A stretch of DNA of 64,000 nt from contig CALUYH010000005.1 in assembly GCA_944324965.1 (NCBI GenBank), positions 1 through 64,000 of the forward strand. Direction: 5' to 3'. The stretch's first letter is position 1. Every line of letters starts with the position of its first letter. The translations under genes and the position numbers were made by a program. Shown piece by piece: positions 34,988-43,724 of the stretch. The stretch comes from Candidatus Avelusimicrobium gallinaceum (GTDB lineage: Bacteria; Elusimicrobiota; Elusimicrobia; Elusimicrobiales; Elusimicrobiaceae). The notes below the pieces were generated by a model. That model saw only the letters and a program-made list of their open reading frames with translations. It was not told the origin of the DNA and ran no database searches.

Positions 34988-36276
34988 TATTTTTTGGCCT
35001 CAATCTTGTCTTTGCCGAAATACGGGCGCAACGCCGGCGGAATGATGACCGACCCGTCCGCCTGCTGGAAGTTTTCCAAAATGGCGGCAAACGTGCGGCC
35101 TACGGCCAACCCGCTGCCGTTTAAGGTGTGTACGTATTCCAGCTTGCCTTGGGCGTTTTTGTAGCGCAGCCCCATGCGGCGGGCCTGGAAGTCCAGGCAG
35201 TTGGAGCAGGAAGAAATCTCGCGGAAGCGGTTTTCGCTCGGCATCCAGACTTCAATATCGTATGTCTTGGCCGACGAGAACCCAATATCCCCGCTGCACA
35301 GTTCCACCACATGGTACGGAATACCCAATTCTTTCAAAATTTCCTGCGCGTCGGAAACCATAATTTCCAACATCTGGTAGGAATGTTCCGGTTTGGAAAG
35401 CATCACCAGTTCCACTTTGTCAAACTGGTGGTTGCGGATTAAGCCGCGGGTATCTTTGCCGTAGGTGCCCGATTCCTTGCGGAAGCACGGCGAATAGGCC
35501 GTGAGTTTAATGGGCAGTTCCGCTTCCGGGATGACGCGAATGCGGTTCAGGTTCGTCAGCGGAATTTCGGCGGTGGAAATTAAAAATTGTTTCGGTTCGC
35601 CAGTCAGTTCGTACATATCTTCGCGGAATTTGGGGAGCTGGCCGGTGCCGATTAAAATATCTTCGTTTACGATGACGGGAGGCAACACTTCCGTGTAGCC
35701 TTTTTTGGCGTGCATATCCAGCATAAACGAGATGATAGCGCGTTCCAGGCGGGCGCCGTCGCCTTTAAACAAGGCAAACCGGCTGCCGGACAACGCGGCC
35801 GCGGCTTCAAAATCCAAAATGCCCAGTTTTTCGCCGATGGCCTGGTGGTCCAGCGGTTTAAAATCAAATTTCGGAAGCGGCGTCGTGCAGGGCAGGTATT
35901 CCGGGTTGTCCGCGTCCGACACGCCCACCGGGATGTGTTCGTTGGGCAGGTTCGGGATGCTTAAAAGCAAATCGTTGATTTCTTTTTTAAGCGGGTCCAG
36001 CTCGGCTTCTTTCACGGCCATTTCTTCTTTGAGCTTGCCCACTTCGGCCATGGCTTCTTTGGCGGCCTCGTCGCCTTGTTCTTTTTTAATTTTGCCGATG
36101 GATTTAGACATCTCGTTGCGTTTGGCGCGCAATTCTTCCACACGGGCCAAAACGGTTTTGTAAGCGGAGTATTTTCCCAGCACCTCGTCTATCTGGGCGG
36201 CCAGTTCCGGTTTGCGCAGCGAAAGCCGTTTTTTTACTTCTTCAGGATGTGCAACGATATATTTAATGTCTAACAT
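34987..36276 (-). CDS. serS: Serine-tRNA ligase
   Basis: A 429-residue class II synthetase charging tRNA-Ser and tRNA-Sec. The N-terminal antiparallel coiled-coil arm (about 30-100) contacts the long variable arm. The core shows motif 2 (SPCFRKESGTYGKDTRGLIRNHQFDKVE), EVSSCSN-type ISSCSNCLDFQARRM, and motif 3 (HTLNGSGLAVGRTFAAILENFQ). GAGG precedes the ATG. The TPR gene follows with a TAATG overlap. Confidence 0.97.
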   Translation of the reverse strand: MLDIKYIVAHPEEVKKRLSLRKPELAAQIDEVLGKYSAYKTVLARVEELRAKRNEMSKSIGKIKKEQGDEAAKEAMAEVGKLKEEMAVKEAELDPLKKEINDLLLSIPNLPNEHIPVGVSDADNPEYLPCTTPLPKFDFKPLDHQAIGEKLGILDFEAAAALSGSRFALFKGDGARLERAIISFMLDMHAKKGYTEVLPPVIVNEDILIGTGQLPKFREDMYELTGEPKQFLISTAEIPLTNLNRIRVIPEAELPIKLTAYSPCFRKESGTYGKDTRGLIRNHQFDKVELVMLSKPEHSYQMLEIMVSDAQEILKELGIPYHVVELCSGDIGFSSAKTYDIEVWMPSENRFREISSCSNCLDFQARRMGLRYKNAQGKLEYVHTLNGSGLAVGRTFAAILENFQQADGSVIIPPALRPYFGKDKIEAKK

Positions 36277-36287
36277 AGAAACCTCGG

Positions 36288-36536
36288 TTATTTATTTTCT
36301 AAATCAATTAAGTACGGCTCCGGGAACAAATGGCGGTACGGCTTGAGCGTGGCCACGGCATATTCCATCCCGTACGACGTAAGCAGCCGCAGGCTGACCG
36401 GCGCCACCGCACTCTGCCCCGCCACCAACGCCCCCACCGTCAGCACCAGCAGGATAAACAGCGTTTTCATCAACGTGAAAAACGCTTTGAACAACACAGC
36501 GGCCGATTGTTCGGCAAACGACGTGCGGGGATACAT
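36288..36536 (-). CDS. Small membrane protein of unknown function
   Basis: An 82-residue protein with hydrophobic stretches at about residues 13-45 and a polar C-terminal end. Its ATG shares a base with the stop codon of the CsgG-like gene (TAATG), so it is probably translated with it. An internal ATG at 36470 would give a short signal-peptide-like start but has no ribosome binding site. No family recognised. serS follows after 11 bases. Confidence 0.6.
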   Translation of the reverse strand: MYPRTSFAEQSAAVLFKAFFTLMKTLFILLVLTVGALVAGQSAVAPVSLRLLTSYGMEYAVATLKPYRHLFPEPYLIDLENK

Positions 36537-37216
36537 TATTTCTTTTCCTGGAGCTTGTTTAACTCTTTTGTAAAACTTTTTACGAGCGCACGGGCAATGT
36601 AATCCGCCGCGTCCAACGCACTGGACGAAGACGCTTCATCCGCCCCGATCCACACGATTTCGGCCGTTTCCACATCCACCAGTTTGGCAATAATACCCAC
36701 TTGCGCATTGATGGTATATTCGGTCGGGCGCACGTCGGTAGAGTGTGCATACTGCATCCCTACCTGGCGGGTATAGCCCACATAGCTGCCGTCGGGCAGT
36801 TTCATTACGTCCTGCGTGTACACCGGGCGGGTTTCCGTGCGGCGGGTGGCCGTCATGGTCAGCTCGGTGCGGGCCGGCGTATAGGAGCTTACCTCGCCGA
36901 TAAGCAATACGTCCACCCCCAAAATCCGGCCGATTTCGCGCGTCGTCTCCGGCGACAAATAGCCCGAAACCGCAATGTTATGCTCTTTTAAAACGCTTTC
37001 CAATTGCGCGCGTTCCACCACTTTGTAACCGGCATCAATCAAATACTTGGCGAACAGATTTTCCACCCCTTGCATAGCCGGCCAAGAGTTGGAAAACCCC
37101 ATCACCCCGATGCGGTTCATTTGGTTAAAGTCATACGTCTGGCTGATGACGGTTTTGGGCGTACAGCCCCAAAAACCCAGCAGGCACACGAGCGCCAAAT
37201 GGATGAATTTTCTCAT
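36536..37216 (-). CDS. CsgG-like lipoprotein
   Basis: A 226-residue predicted lipoprotein (signal with FWGC, Cys 18). The mature domain follows the CsgG/GNA1162 pattern: IGVMGFSNS, then GVENLFAKYLIDAGYKVVERAQLESVLKEH, IGRILGVDVLLIGEVSSY, later AQVGIIAKLVDVETAEIVWIG. CsgG itself is an outer-membrane secretion pore, but many relatives of this size are periplasmic lipoproteins of unknown role, and no curli genes are nearby. TATAAT lies six bases before the ATG. Confidence 0.78.
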   Translation of the reverse strand: MRKFIHLALVCLLGFWGCTPKTVISQTYDFNQMNRIGVMGFSNSWPAMQGVENLFAKYLIDAGYKVVERAQLESVLKEHNIAVSGYLSPETTREIGRILGVDVLLIGEVSSYTPARTELTMTATRRTETRPVYTQDVMKLPDGSYVGYTRQVGMQYAHSTDVRPTEYTINAQVGIIAKLVDVETAEIVWIGADEASSSSALDAADYIARALVKSFTKELNKLQEKK

Positions 37217-37222
37217 ACGATA

Positions 37223-37228
37223 ATTATA
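37223..37228 (-). promoter_or_regulatory. -10 box of the CsgG-like gene, leaderless spacing
   Basis: TATAAT on the minus strand, 6 bases before the ATG at 37216, in a 54-base divergent gap shared with kdsC. Confidence 0.6.
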
Positions 37229-37255
37229 TAATTTTTAGGCCGGGAAAAATAAAAG

Positions 37256-37261
37256 TATAAT
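37256..37261 (+). promoter_or_regulatory. -10 box of kdsC, leaderless spacing
   Basis: TATAAT on the plus strand, 9 bases before the ATG at 37271. Confidence 0.6.
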
Positions 37262-37270
37262 AAAGAAAAT

Positions 37271-37873
37271 ATGACTACTTTGCCCCTCAATCCGCTTTTT
37301 ATCCAAAAAGCGCGCGAAATAAAACTGCTGCTAACGGACGTGGACGGCGTGATGACCGACGGAACGCTTAGCTTTTTTACCGACGCCCAGGGCGTAACGC
37401 GGGAAATCAAAAATTTTGAATCCTTAGACGGCATGGGCCTGTTGTATTTGTCCTACTGCGGGCTGCAAACGGGTATCGTGTCCAAAGGCGCCAGCAACAC
37501 GCTGGAATTTTGGGCCAAACAGCTGGGCATGCGCTACTTGTTTTACAATACGTCCGTCAAACACCGCGTGCTGGACTATTTGCTGACCAAAACCGGCATT
37601 CGCCCGGAAGAAATCGCCTTCATCGGTGACGATTTGATAGACGTGGGACTCTTGCGGCGGGTCGGGCTGCCGCTGGCGGTGGCCAACAGCGTGCCCGAAG
37701 CCAAGCAAGTGGCGCTGTACACGTCCCCGCTGCACGGAGGGCACGCCGCCGTGCGCGACATTGCCGAGCAGATTTTGCGCATCCGCGGCCAATGGGACCG
37801 CGTGGTGGCCGATAACGCCTCGGGCGCGTTTCAAAACCCGCAGTGCGAACTTTGTATTGTAAAAGGGTTGTAA
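37271..37873 (+). CDS. kdsC: KDO-8-phosphate phosphatase family (KdsC-like HAD hydrolase)
   Basis: A 200-residue C0-type HAD phosphatase. The catalytic pair D23/D25 lies in LLTDVDGVMTDG; GIVSKGASNTLEFWAKQLG, the HRVLDYLL Lys-region helix and FIGDDLIDVGLLRRVGLPLAVANS complete the fold. KdsC makes KDO for lipopolysaccharide. The motif match is good, but related N-acylneuraminate cytidylyltransferase-linked phosphatases look alike. The last residues (NPQCELCIVKGL) include two Cys. Confidence 0.82.
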   Translation: MTTLPLNPLFIQKAREIKLLLTDVDGVMTDGTLSFFTDAQGVTREIKNFESLDGMGLLYLSYCGLQTGIVSKGASNTLEFWAKQLGMRYLFYNTSVKHRVLDYLLTKTGIRPEEIAFIGDDLIDVGLLRRVGLPLAVANSVPEAKQVALYTSPLHGGHAAVRDIAEQILRIRGQWDRVVADNASGAFQNPQCELCIVKGL

Positions 37874-37928
37874 AATTCTTACAATATAAGTAATCTTTAT
37901 ACGTAATCTACTGCACCAAAGGAGCCTT

Positions 37929-38573
37929 ATGAAAAAATTACTTTTGCTGTGCGCGTTGTTTCTTTCCGTGCCGGCCGTAGCCGAAGAATACTACGACTAC
38001 TACGGCTTGCAGGAATACGGCCTGCGCAAAAACACCACCCGTGTGGAATTTTACGGGGGCATGACCTTGCCGCAGGATGACTGGGTGCATAACGGGCAAC
38101 CGGTAGACCTGGGCGGCACGGGCTGGACCGTGGGTTTAGGATTCACCCGCAACATCTCCCGCTACTTTGCACTGGGGTTGGACGGCAACTACGCCCAAAT
38201 GGGGGACGGCGAAACGTTTACCTCCGGCGGGCAGGATGCCTACTACCGCACCGGTATTGCCACCGGGTTGGTGACCGGCCGCGTGAACTTCTTTCCGAGC
38301 CAATCCACCCGCCTGTACATCCCGTTTGGGATGGGCGTCGGCCATATGTTCGCCCGCCAGAAAAATGACGACGGTTCCCACCTGACCACCAACAGCACCG
38401 ATTTGGCGTGGATGCTGGGTTTGGGGTTGGAATTTGATTTGGACGAATCCGTCATCTTCGGGGTGGAAGGCCGCTACAACCTGATTGAAGCCGACAGCGA
38501 ATTTAAAGACGCCTTCGGCCAAAGCCGCTACCATTACTTGTCTGTAATGCTTAAAATCGGCACGCGCTTTTAA
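37929..38573 (+). CDS. Outer-membrane beta-barrel protein
   Basis: A 214-residue protein with a signal peptide (KKLLLLCALFLSVPAVAEE), an acidic-aromatic start (YYDYYGLQEYG) and eight or so amphipathic strands, ending KIGTRF with C-terminal Phe as expected for outer-membrane insertion. The segments TGRVNFFPSQSTRLYIPFGMGVGHMF and VIFGVEGRYNLIE align with NPQANTRFYIPLGLGMA and VWGLEGRYQAF of the barrel at 32929, so the two are paralogues. GGAG is well placed before the ATG. Confidence 0.85.
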   Translation: MKKLLLLCALFLSVPAVAEEYYDYYGLQEYGLRKNTTRVEFYGGMTLPQDDWVHNGQPVDLGGTGWTVGLGFTRNISRYFALGLDGNYAQMGDGETFTSGGQDAYYRTGIATGLVTGRVNFFPSQSTRLYIPFGMGVGHMFARQKNDDGSHLTTNSTDLAWMLGLGLEFDLDESVIFGVEGRYNLIEADSEFKDAFGQSRYHYLSVMLKIGTRF

Positions 38574-38586
38574 CCGTTTGTATTTT

Positions 38587-38623
38587 AAAAACCCACCGCC
38601 CCGTTTGAGGCGGCGGGTTTTTT
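38587..38623 (+). terminator. Intrinsic terminator
   Basis: AAACCC..CCGCC / GGCGG..GGGTTT hairpin with a T run after the barrel gene. Confidence 0.85.
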
Positions 38624-38675
38624 TATAACCTAAAATACACCTTTTCTAGACTACCCAAAAAGAGTTCAATAAAGT

Positions 38676-39728
38676 ATGGAACAACCACTTTCTGCCGTAG
38701 CGATGACGCTACTTTCTTTGATTGTGCTGGCAGCGCTGACGCTGCCGTTTCTTGTCCACAAAGTGGAAGAAGAACTGGAAATCTTCCTCTTGATATGCGG
38801 TTTGCTGGCGGTGACCATTTCGGGCGCGTGGAGCGGGCACCTGGTGCTGGAAGCGCTCAAAGAGCCGATTGCCATTACGGCGGCCGTATTGGTGCTGGGC
38901 GTGTTGTTTAAACGCTTTGGCCACTGGACGGCCCACGCCGTGCACGCCGTGGAAACCAAAACCGGCCCCAAAACGCTGCTGTTTGTGACGGTGTTTTTAA
39001 TCGGGCTTTTCTCCAGCGTGCTGACCGCCATCATCGCCGCGCTTATTACGGCGGAAATCATCAAACTGCTCAACTTGCCGGACAAGCAAAAAACGCGCCT
39101 GGCGGTGTATGCGTGTTTTGCCATCGGCTTTGGCGCCATTTTAACGCCTATCGGCGAGCCGCTTTCCACGATCGTCATCGCCAAATTAAAAGGGGAGCCC
39201 TACCAGGCGGACTTCTTTTTCCTGCTGCGGCTAATGGGCGTATGGATTATCCCGGCGCTTGTCCTGTTTGGCGCATTGGCCGCCCGGCTGGGCACCCAAA
39301 CGCTGACGGCCAAACCCGAAGGCAAAACCGAAGCCGAACCGTACAAACAAATTTGGCTGCGCGCCGGCAAAGTGTACATGTTTGTGGCCGCGCTGATTTT
39401 GTTGGGCGAGGGTTTAAAGCCGCTGGCCGCGCGCACCATCACGCATTTGTCCAAATACGCGCTGTATTGGATTAACTCGCTTTCCGCCGTGCTGGACAAC
39501 GCCACCCTGGCCAGCATTGAAATTATGCCCTCTCTGCCCAAAGAAACGCTGGTGTTTTTGCTGGCGTCGCTCATCTTGGCGGGCGGACTTTTAATCCCGG
39601 GCAACATCCCCAACATCATTTGTGCGTCCAAACTCGGCATTAAAAGCCGCGAATGGGCCCGTGCCGCACTGCCGGTGGGATTGGTGTTGATGGTGGTTTA
39701 CTTTATCTTATTGTCTATTGTATTATAA
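38676..39728 (+). CDS. DUF1646-type putative cation transporter
   Basis: A 350-residue membrane protein with about ten hydrophobic segments. The pattern (VEEELEIFLLICGLLAVTISGAWS near the start, FAIGFGAILTPIGEPLSTIVIAKL in the middle, LAGGLLIPGNIPNIICASKLGIKSREWAR near the end) fits the DUF1646 group of the Na+/H+ antiporter (ion transporter) superfamily. Substrate is unknown. An MgtC-family gene follows after four bases, which points to ion or envelope homeostasis. Confidence 0.8.
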   Translation: MEQPLSAVAMTLLSLIVLAALTLPFLVHKVEEELEIFLLICGLLAVTISGAWSGHLVLEALKEPIAITAAVLVLGVLFKRFGHWTAHAVHAVETKTGPKTLLFVTVFLIGLFSSVLTAIIAALITAEIIKLLNLPDKQKTRLAVYACFAIGFGAILTPIGEPLSTIVIAKLKGEPYQADFFFLLRLMGVWIIPALVLFGALAARLGTQTLTAKPEGKTEAEPYKQIWLRAGKVYMFVAALILLGEGLKPLAARTITHLSKYALYWINSLSAVLDNATLASIEIMPSLPKETLVFLLASLILAGGLLIPGNIPNIICASKLGIKSREWARAALPVGLVLMVVYFILLSIVL

Positions 39729-39732
39729 GGGT

Positions 39733-40362
39733 ATGGACGACATCTTGATTAAAGTTTTTTTGGCGCTGGTGCTGGGCGGCGCCTTGGGGCTGGAACGCCA
39801 GTACCACGATAAACCGGCCGGCTTCGCCACCAACTGCTTAATCTGCTTGGGGGCTATGTTGTTTACGGTATTGTCCGAATTTATGAGCCTGCAAGACGGA
39901 GACCCGGGCCGTATTGCCGCGCAGGTGGTAACGGGCGTAGGCTTCATCGGTGCGGGGTCCATTTTGCGCGACGGGAACAAAATTTCCGGCCTGACGACCG
40001 CCGCCGGCGTGTGGCTGGTGGCCGCCATCGGGATGGCCGTCGGATACGGACAGTATTTTTGGGCGTCTGTATGCGCAGCGGCGATTTTGGTGGTACAGCT
40101 GGGCGTGCGCAAAACACTCAAACTGATGGAGTTTGTCAAACGCTACGACACGTTCTACGTCACGTGCGACCCCAGCTGGGAAGTAGTGGACAAAATCATC
40201 CACCAGATTGAAGCACAAAATGTTACCATTTTAAAAAGTGAAGTTTCCAAACAGGACAACCGCTTTCACGTCAGTTTGGTGGCCACTTTTACGGGGCACG
40301 ATTTCCAAAACATTACCAAAGAACTGCTGGAAATGCCCGAAGTACACAGCTTGTTTAAATAA
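39733..40362 (+). CDS. MgtC/SapB family membrane protein
   Basis: A 209-residue protein with four to five N-terminal membrane segments carrying the family marks [27 protein letters not shown] and [37 protein letters not shown], then a cytosolic ACT-like domain (about 140-209). MgtC relatives affect magnesium, phosphate or ATP-synthase regulation; the exact role is not known here. ATG 39733 is chosen over a TTG inside the preceding gene. Confidence 0.88.
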   Translation: MDDILIKVFLALVLGGALGLERQYHDKPAGFATNCLICLGAMLFTVLSEFMSLQDGDPGRIAAQVVTGVGFIGAGSILRDGNKISGLTTAAGVWLVAAIGMAVGYGQYFWASVCAAAILVVQLGVRKTLKLMEFVKRYDTFYVTCDPSWEVVDKIIHQIEAQNVTILKSEVSKQDNRFHVSLVATFTGHDFQNITKELLEMPEVHSLFK

Positions 40363-40382
40363 CACAGGAGCCACGCTTGCTT

Positions 40383-41522
40383 ATGACCGACGACTTACAA
40401 CCGATTCCGCTATTTAACCTCAAAGAACAACACGACAGTTTGAAAGACGAAATCAACCGCGCCGCCTTGGACGCACTCAACTCCATGCGGTGGCTGCTCG
40501 GCCCACAAACCGAAAAATTTGAAGAAGAATTCGCCGCCTTAATCGGCGTGAAGCACTGCATTACCTGCTCGTCGGGCGCGAGCGCGCTGCAAATTGCCTT
40601 GAAAGCGGCCGGCATCGGCGAAGGGGACGAAGTTATCACCACGCCGTTTACGTTCATTGCCACCACGTCGTCCATTTCGCTCACGGGTGCCAAATTTGTG
40701 TTTGCCGATATTGACCCCCGCACCTATAACCTGGACGTAAAAGACGCCGAACGCAAAATCACCAAAAAAACCAAAGCCATTTTGCCCGTGCACCTCTACG
40801 GGTATCCTGCCAATATGGATGCCTTGATGCACCTGGCCAACGAGCACGATTTGAAAGTGATTGAAGACTGCGCCCAAGCGCACCTGGCAATGGCCGACGG
40901 CGTGATGGTGGGCGGCATTGGCGACGCGGGCTGCTTTAGCTTTTACCCCAGCAAAAACCTGGGGGCCTGCGGGGACGCCGGCTGCGTGACCACCAACGAC
41001 GACGAAATCGCCAACCGCTGCCGGTCCTTGCGCCACAGCGGGCGCGCCTTGGGCAAAGCCTACGAATACGATTTGGAAGGCTCTACCTTGCGTATGGATG
41101 AAATTCAAGCGGCTATTTTGCGCGTCAAACTCCCCCACCTGGAAGAATGGACCGAAAAACGCCGCAGAGCCGCTGCCCTGTACGAGGAAGGCCTGGCCGG
41201 TGTGCCGGTCGTGCTGCCGCCTACGCCGCCCGTCGGATATGCGCAATCCTATTACGTGTACACAATTCGCGCCGAAAAGCGCGACGAGCTGCAAGCCTTC
41301 TTAAAAGAACGCAACATCGGCTCGGCCGTGTATTACCCGGTACCGCTGTACAAACAACCCGCCTACAAAGACCGCGGTTTTAACGCCGAGGACTTCCCCG
41401 AAGCCGAAAAAGCCGCCAAAGAAGTGTTGTCTATCCCGATGTTCCCGGAAATTACCGAAGAACAAATCCACCGCGTGTGTGAAGCCATCCGGGAATTTTA
41501 CGAAAAAGACGCCACGTTGTAA
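40383..41522 (+). CDS. DegT/DnrJ/EryC1/StrS family sugar aminotransferase
   Basis: A 379-residue PLP enzyme. The Schiff-base Lys lies in [15 protein letters not shown], with upstream [35 protein letters not shown] and EDCAQAHLA; the C-terminal part has [12 protein letters not shown]-type [16 protein letters not shown]. Such enzymes aminate keto-sugars for lipopolysaccharide or glycans; the closest named relatives act on UDP-linked 3-keto or 4-keto sugars. The TTG at 40377 has AGGAG at the better distance (6 bases) than this ATG (12), so the start is uncertain by two codons. Confidence 0.9.
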   Translation: MTDDLQPIPLFNLKEQHDSLKDEINRAALDALNSMRWLLGPQTEKFEEEFAALIGVKHCITCSSGASALQIALKAAGIGEGDEVITTPFTFIATTSSISLTGAKFVFADIDPRTYNLDVKDAERKITKKTKAILPVHLYGYPANMDALMHLANEHDLKVIEDCAQAHLAMADGVMVGGIGDAGCFSFYPSKNLGACGDAGCVTTNDDEIANRCRSLRHSGRALGKAYEYDLEGSTLRMDEIQAAILRVKLPHLEEWTEKRRRAAALYEEGLAGVPVVLPPTPPVGYAQSYYVYTIRAEKRDELQAFLKERNIGSAVYYPVPLYKQPAYKDRGFNAEDFPEAEKAAKEVLSIPMFPEITEEQIHRVCEAIREFYEKDATL

Positions 41523-41538
41523 TTTCTCTGTTTCCTCA

Positions 41539-41568
41539 AACGCCGGGTTTTTAAACCCGGCGTTTTTT
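41539..41568 (+). terminator. Intrinsic terminator
   Basis: AACGCCGGGTTT / AAACCCGGCGTT hairpin with TTTTTT, 16 bases past the aminotransferase stop. Confidence 0.9.
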
Positions 41569-41797
41569 GTCTGCAACCATTTTCTTGTTCCCCACCCTTT
41601 TTATTAAATCCCGGTTTTCCGCTCATTTGCCCCATTTTAGAGCTTTTGAGGGTCCGTCCCCAGGTACATTTGCCCCATCTGTTTACACAGCCCATCCGCG
41701 AAAAACCGAAAGGGCGCAAAATTTAAAAATTATCCTTATTTTTTAAGGATTTTTATTAATCATTTTTCCCCTGCACCGCTGCGGCACTTTTCGGGCA
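41569..41797. other. Intergenic region without a recognised gene
   Basis: This is most of the 326-base gap between two convergent genes. Besides flanking terminators it holds an AT-rich inverted repeat ATCCTTA / TAAGGAT around 41731-41750. No coding potential or RNA gene is recognised. Confidence 0.5.
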
Positions 41798-41825
41798 ATA
41801 AAAAGCCCCGGCGCAAACCGGGGCG
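41798..41825 (-). terminator. Intrinsic terminator of parAB
   Basis: GCCCCGG / CCGGGGC hairpin with a T run on the minus strand, 24 bases after the parB stop. Confidence 0.88.
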
Positions 41826-41848
41826 TGAAAAACATACGGAAAGTACAA

Positions 41849-42751
41849 TTACAGCATTTTATTTTTTAAGCGGCTGGCAATGTTGTCCAATTCATCCAAC
41901 GAATGGTAATGAATCACCAGTGTGCCTTTTTTCATATTCTTGCCGTATTTTACTTCCACCTTGGTGCCCAGCGCGGTTTGAAGTTCGTTTTCAAACGAGG
42001 CAACTTCCACCGGTTTGGCGGTTTTATCCGCCTTTTTGGCCGGGAACATCAGCGCGGCGCGGGCGGCGTCTTCGGCCTGGCGGACGGACATTTTGGTTTT
42101 GCACATCTTTTTAAAGAGGATGTCCCGTTTGGCGGGGTCCGTCACCATTAAGAGGGCGCGGCCGTGCCCTTCGGATAACGTGCCTTCCTGCAGGGCCTGT
42201 TGGATTTCCGGCTCCAGGTCCAGCAGACGCAGCGCGTTGGAAATGGCTGCCTTGGACTTGCCGCAATACGAGGCCAAATCCGTCTGCGTAATGTAAAATT
42301 TGCTCATCAAATTGCGGTAGCCGAGGGCCGTTTCAATGGGGTTTAAGTCTTCGCGCTGGATGTTTTCAATCAAGGCCAGGGCGCACATTTCCTGGTCGCC
42401 CAGGTGCTTGTGCACAATGGCGTCAATTTCCGTCATCCCCGCCAATTGCGTCGCGCGGAAGCGGCGTTCCCCTACTACGATTTCGTATTTATCCAAACTG
42501 GCATCGTACACTACCACAATCGGCTGCGTAAGGCCGTGCTCTTTAATGGATTGGGCCAGCTCCTGGAGTTTTTCTTCATCAAATACGCGGCGCGGCTGAA
42601 AGCGGTTGGGCACGATTTTGCTGATGGCAATCCGTGTGACGCTCATCCCCGGGGTTTGCAGCTGTTGGGCTTGCTCCGCGGGCATTTGCATCACTTCTTG
42701 CGTTTGTTTAATTAAGGCGTCTAAGCCTTTTCCTAAAGCCTGTCTGGACAT
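41849..42751 (-). CDS. parB: Chromosome partitioning protein ParB
   Basis: A 300-residue CTP-dependent clamp that loads at parS and spreads along the origin region. It begins MSRQALGKGLDALI, then has the ParB/Srx domain with the GERRFRATQLAG nucleotide box and ENIQREDLNPIETALGYRNL, a helix-turn-helix (TQTDLASYCGKSKAAISNALRLLDL) and a C-terminal dimer domain. Start 42751 is set by GGAGG eight bases upstream, within the end of parA. Three parS-like sites lie 0.9-2 kb upstream. Confidence 0.97.
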   Translation of the reverse strand: MSRQALGKGLDALIKQTQEVMQMPAEQAQQLQTPGMSVTRIAISKIVPNRFQPRRVFDEEKLQELAQSIKEHGLTQPIVVVYDASLDKYEIVVGERRFRATQLAGMTEIDAIVHKHLGDQEMCALALIENIQREDLNPIETALGYRNLMSKFYITQTDLASYCGKSKAAISNALRLLDLEPEIQQALQEGTLSEGHGRALLMVTDPAKRDILFKKMCKTKMSVRQAEDAARAALMFPAKKADKTAKPVEVASFENELQTALGTKVEVKYGKNMKKGTLVIHYHSLDELDNIASRLKNKML

Positions 42752-42755
42752 CTGG

Positions 42756-43589
42756 TTATCCTCCAAAATCGTAGTTCAAGGGCATTTCACCCGTCATTTT
42801 AAAATCTTTGTACATCTGCGCGTCGGCCCCGCGGCGGGTTAAAAATTCAATGGCCAACTGGATGTAGGCGCTGGCACCGCGGCAGGCGGGGTCGTAATCA
42901 AAAATGGATTGCCCGAAACTGGGCGCCTCGGCCAAGCGGATATTGCGCGGAATAGGCGTTTTGTAAATCTTGTCGCCAAAGAAACGGCTGACTTCCGCCA
43001 ACACTTGTTTGGACAGATTCATACGGGCATCGTACATCGTCAGCACGCCGCCGTCCATTTTCAGGTTAGGGTGCAAAAATTGTTTGATTTTGGCCACGGT
43101 GTTCATAAAGTGGGCCAATCCTTCCAGGGCGTAGTATTCGCACTGGACGGGCGTAATCACACTGTCGGCCGCCATCATGGCGTTCAAGGTAAGCAACCCC
43201 AGGGAAGGCGGGCAATCAATGACAATATACTTATACATATTGCGCAGCGGCGTCAATGCATCCTTGAGCATATTTTCCCGGCCGCGGACGTTCACCAGTT
43301 CCACTTCGGCACCGGCTAAATCCTTGCAGGCAGGCAACACATCCAGCATTTCGCTGGAAGTCTGGCGGACAACTTGTTCAAACTTGGCCGTTTGGGTAAG
43401 CAGGTGATAAACGGATTTTTCGCCGTCAGCCACCGTTACTCCCAACCCGGACCCTGCGTTTCCCTGCGGGTCAAAATCTACCAGTAAGACTTCCTGGTCC
43501 AAGCACGCCAAAGCATAAGACAGATTGATAGCAGTAGTGGTTTTGCCTACGCCGCCTTTCTGGTTGGCTACGACGACTATTTCTCCCAT
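42756..43589 (-). CDS. parA: Chromosome partitioning ATPase ParA (Soj)
   Basis: A 277-residue Walker ATPase that moves ParB-origin complexes. The deviant Walker A is KGGVGKTT (11-18), with DFDPQGNAGSGLG, VIDCPPSLGLLTLNAM and PVQCEYYALEGLA. AGGAGG lies just before the ATG. The promoter region holds a perfect 16-base palindrome (43601-43616). parB follows after four bases. Confidence 0.97.
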   Translation of the reverse strand: MGEIVVVANQKGGVGKTTTAINLSYALACLDQEVLLVDFDPQGNAGSGLGVTVADGEKSVYHLLTQTAKFEQVVRQTSSEMLDVLPACKDLAGAEVELVNVRGRENMLKDALTPLRNMYKYIVIDCPPSLGLLTLNAMMAADSVITPVQCEYYALEGLAHFMNTVAKIKQFLHPNLKMDGGVLTMYDARMNLSKQVLAEVSRFFGDKIYKTPIPRNIRLAEAPSFGQSIFDYDPACRGASAYIQLAIEFLTRRGADAQMYKDFKMTGEMPLNYDFGG

Positions 43590-43600
43590 ATCTCCTCCTG

Positions 43601-43616
43601 TATAAGTATACTTATA
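43601..43616 (-). promoter_or_regulatory. Perfect 16-bp palindrome upstream of parA
   Basis: TATAAGTATACTTATA reads the same on both strands and lies between the parA ribosome binding site and the parS sites. It contains -10-like TATACT, so it could be the parAB promoter core with an overlapping operator. Confidence 0.6.
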
Positions 43617-43656
43617 TTAAACATTAATTAGGTGTTAAAAGCAATACAGGGGCGTG

Positions 43657-43674
43657 TGTTTTCACGTGAAAACA
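43657..43674. promoter_or_regulatory. parS: parS-like site 1
   Basis: TGTTTTCACGTGAAAACA, an 18-base perfect palindrome centred on CACGTG. The Bacillus-type consensus TGTTTCACGTGAAACA lacks one T/A pair, so this is a lengthened variant. Confidence 0.88.
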
Positions 43675-43703
43675 AGCCCCTAAAAGCAGTAATGTGTGCC
43701 ACG

Positions 43704-43721
43704 TGTTTTCACGTGAAAACA
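43704..43721. promoter_or_regulatory. parS: parS-like site 2
   Basis: The same 18-base palindrome as site 1, 47 bases away centre to centre, about 4.5 helical turns. Both are in the lepB-parA gap. Confidence 0.88.
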
Positions 43722-43724
43722 GCA

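Noticed and set aside
36536-37216. Curli secretion channel (CsgG proper)
   Set aside because: The domain pattern fits CsgG-like proteins, but no csgA, csgB, csgE or csgF gene is near and the protein is a little short, so only the broad family is claimed.
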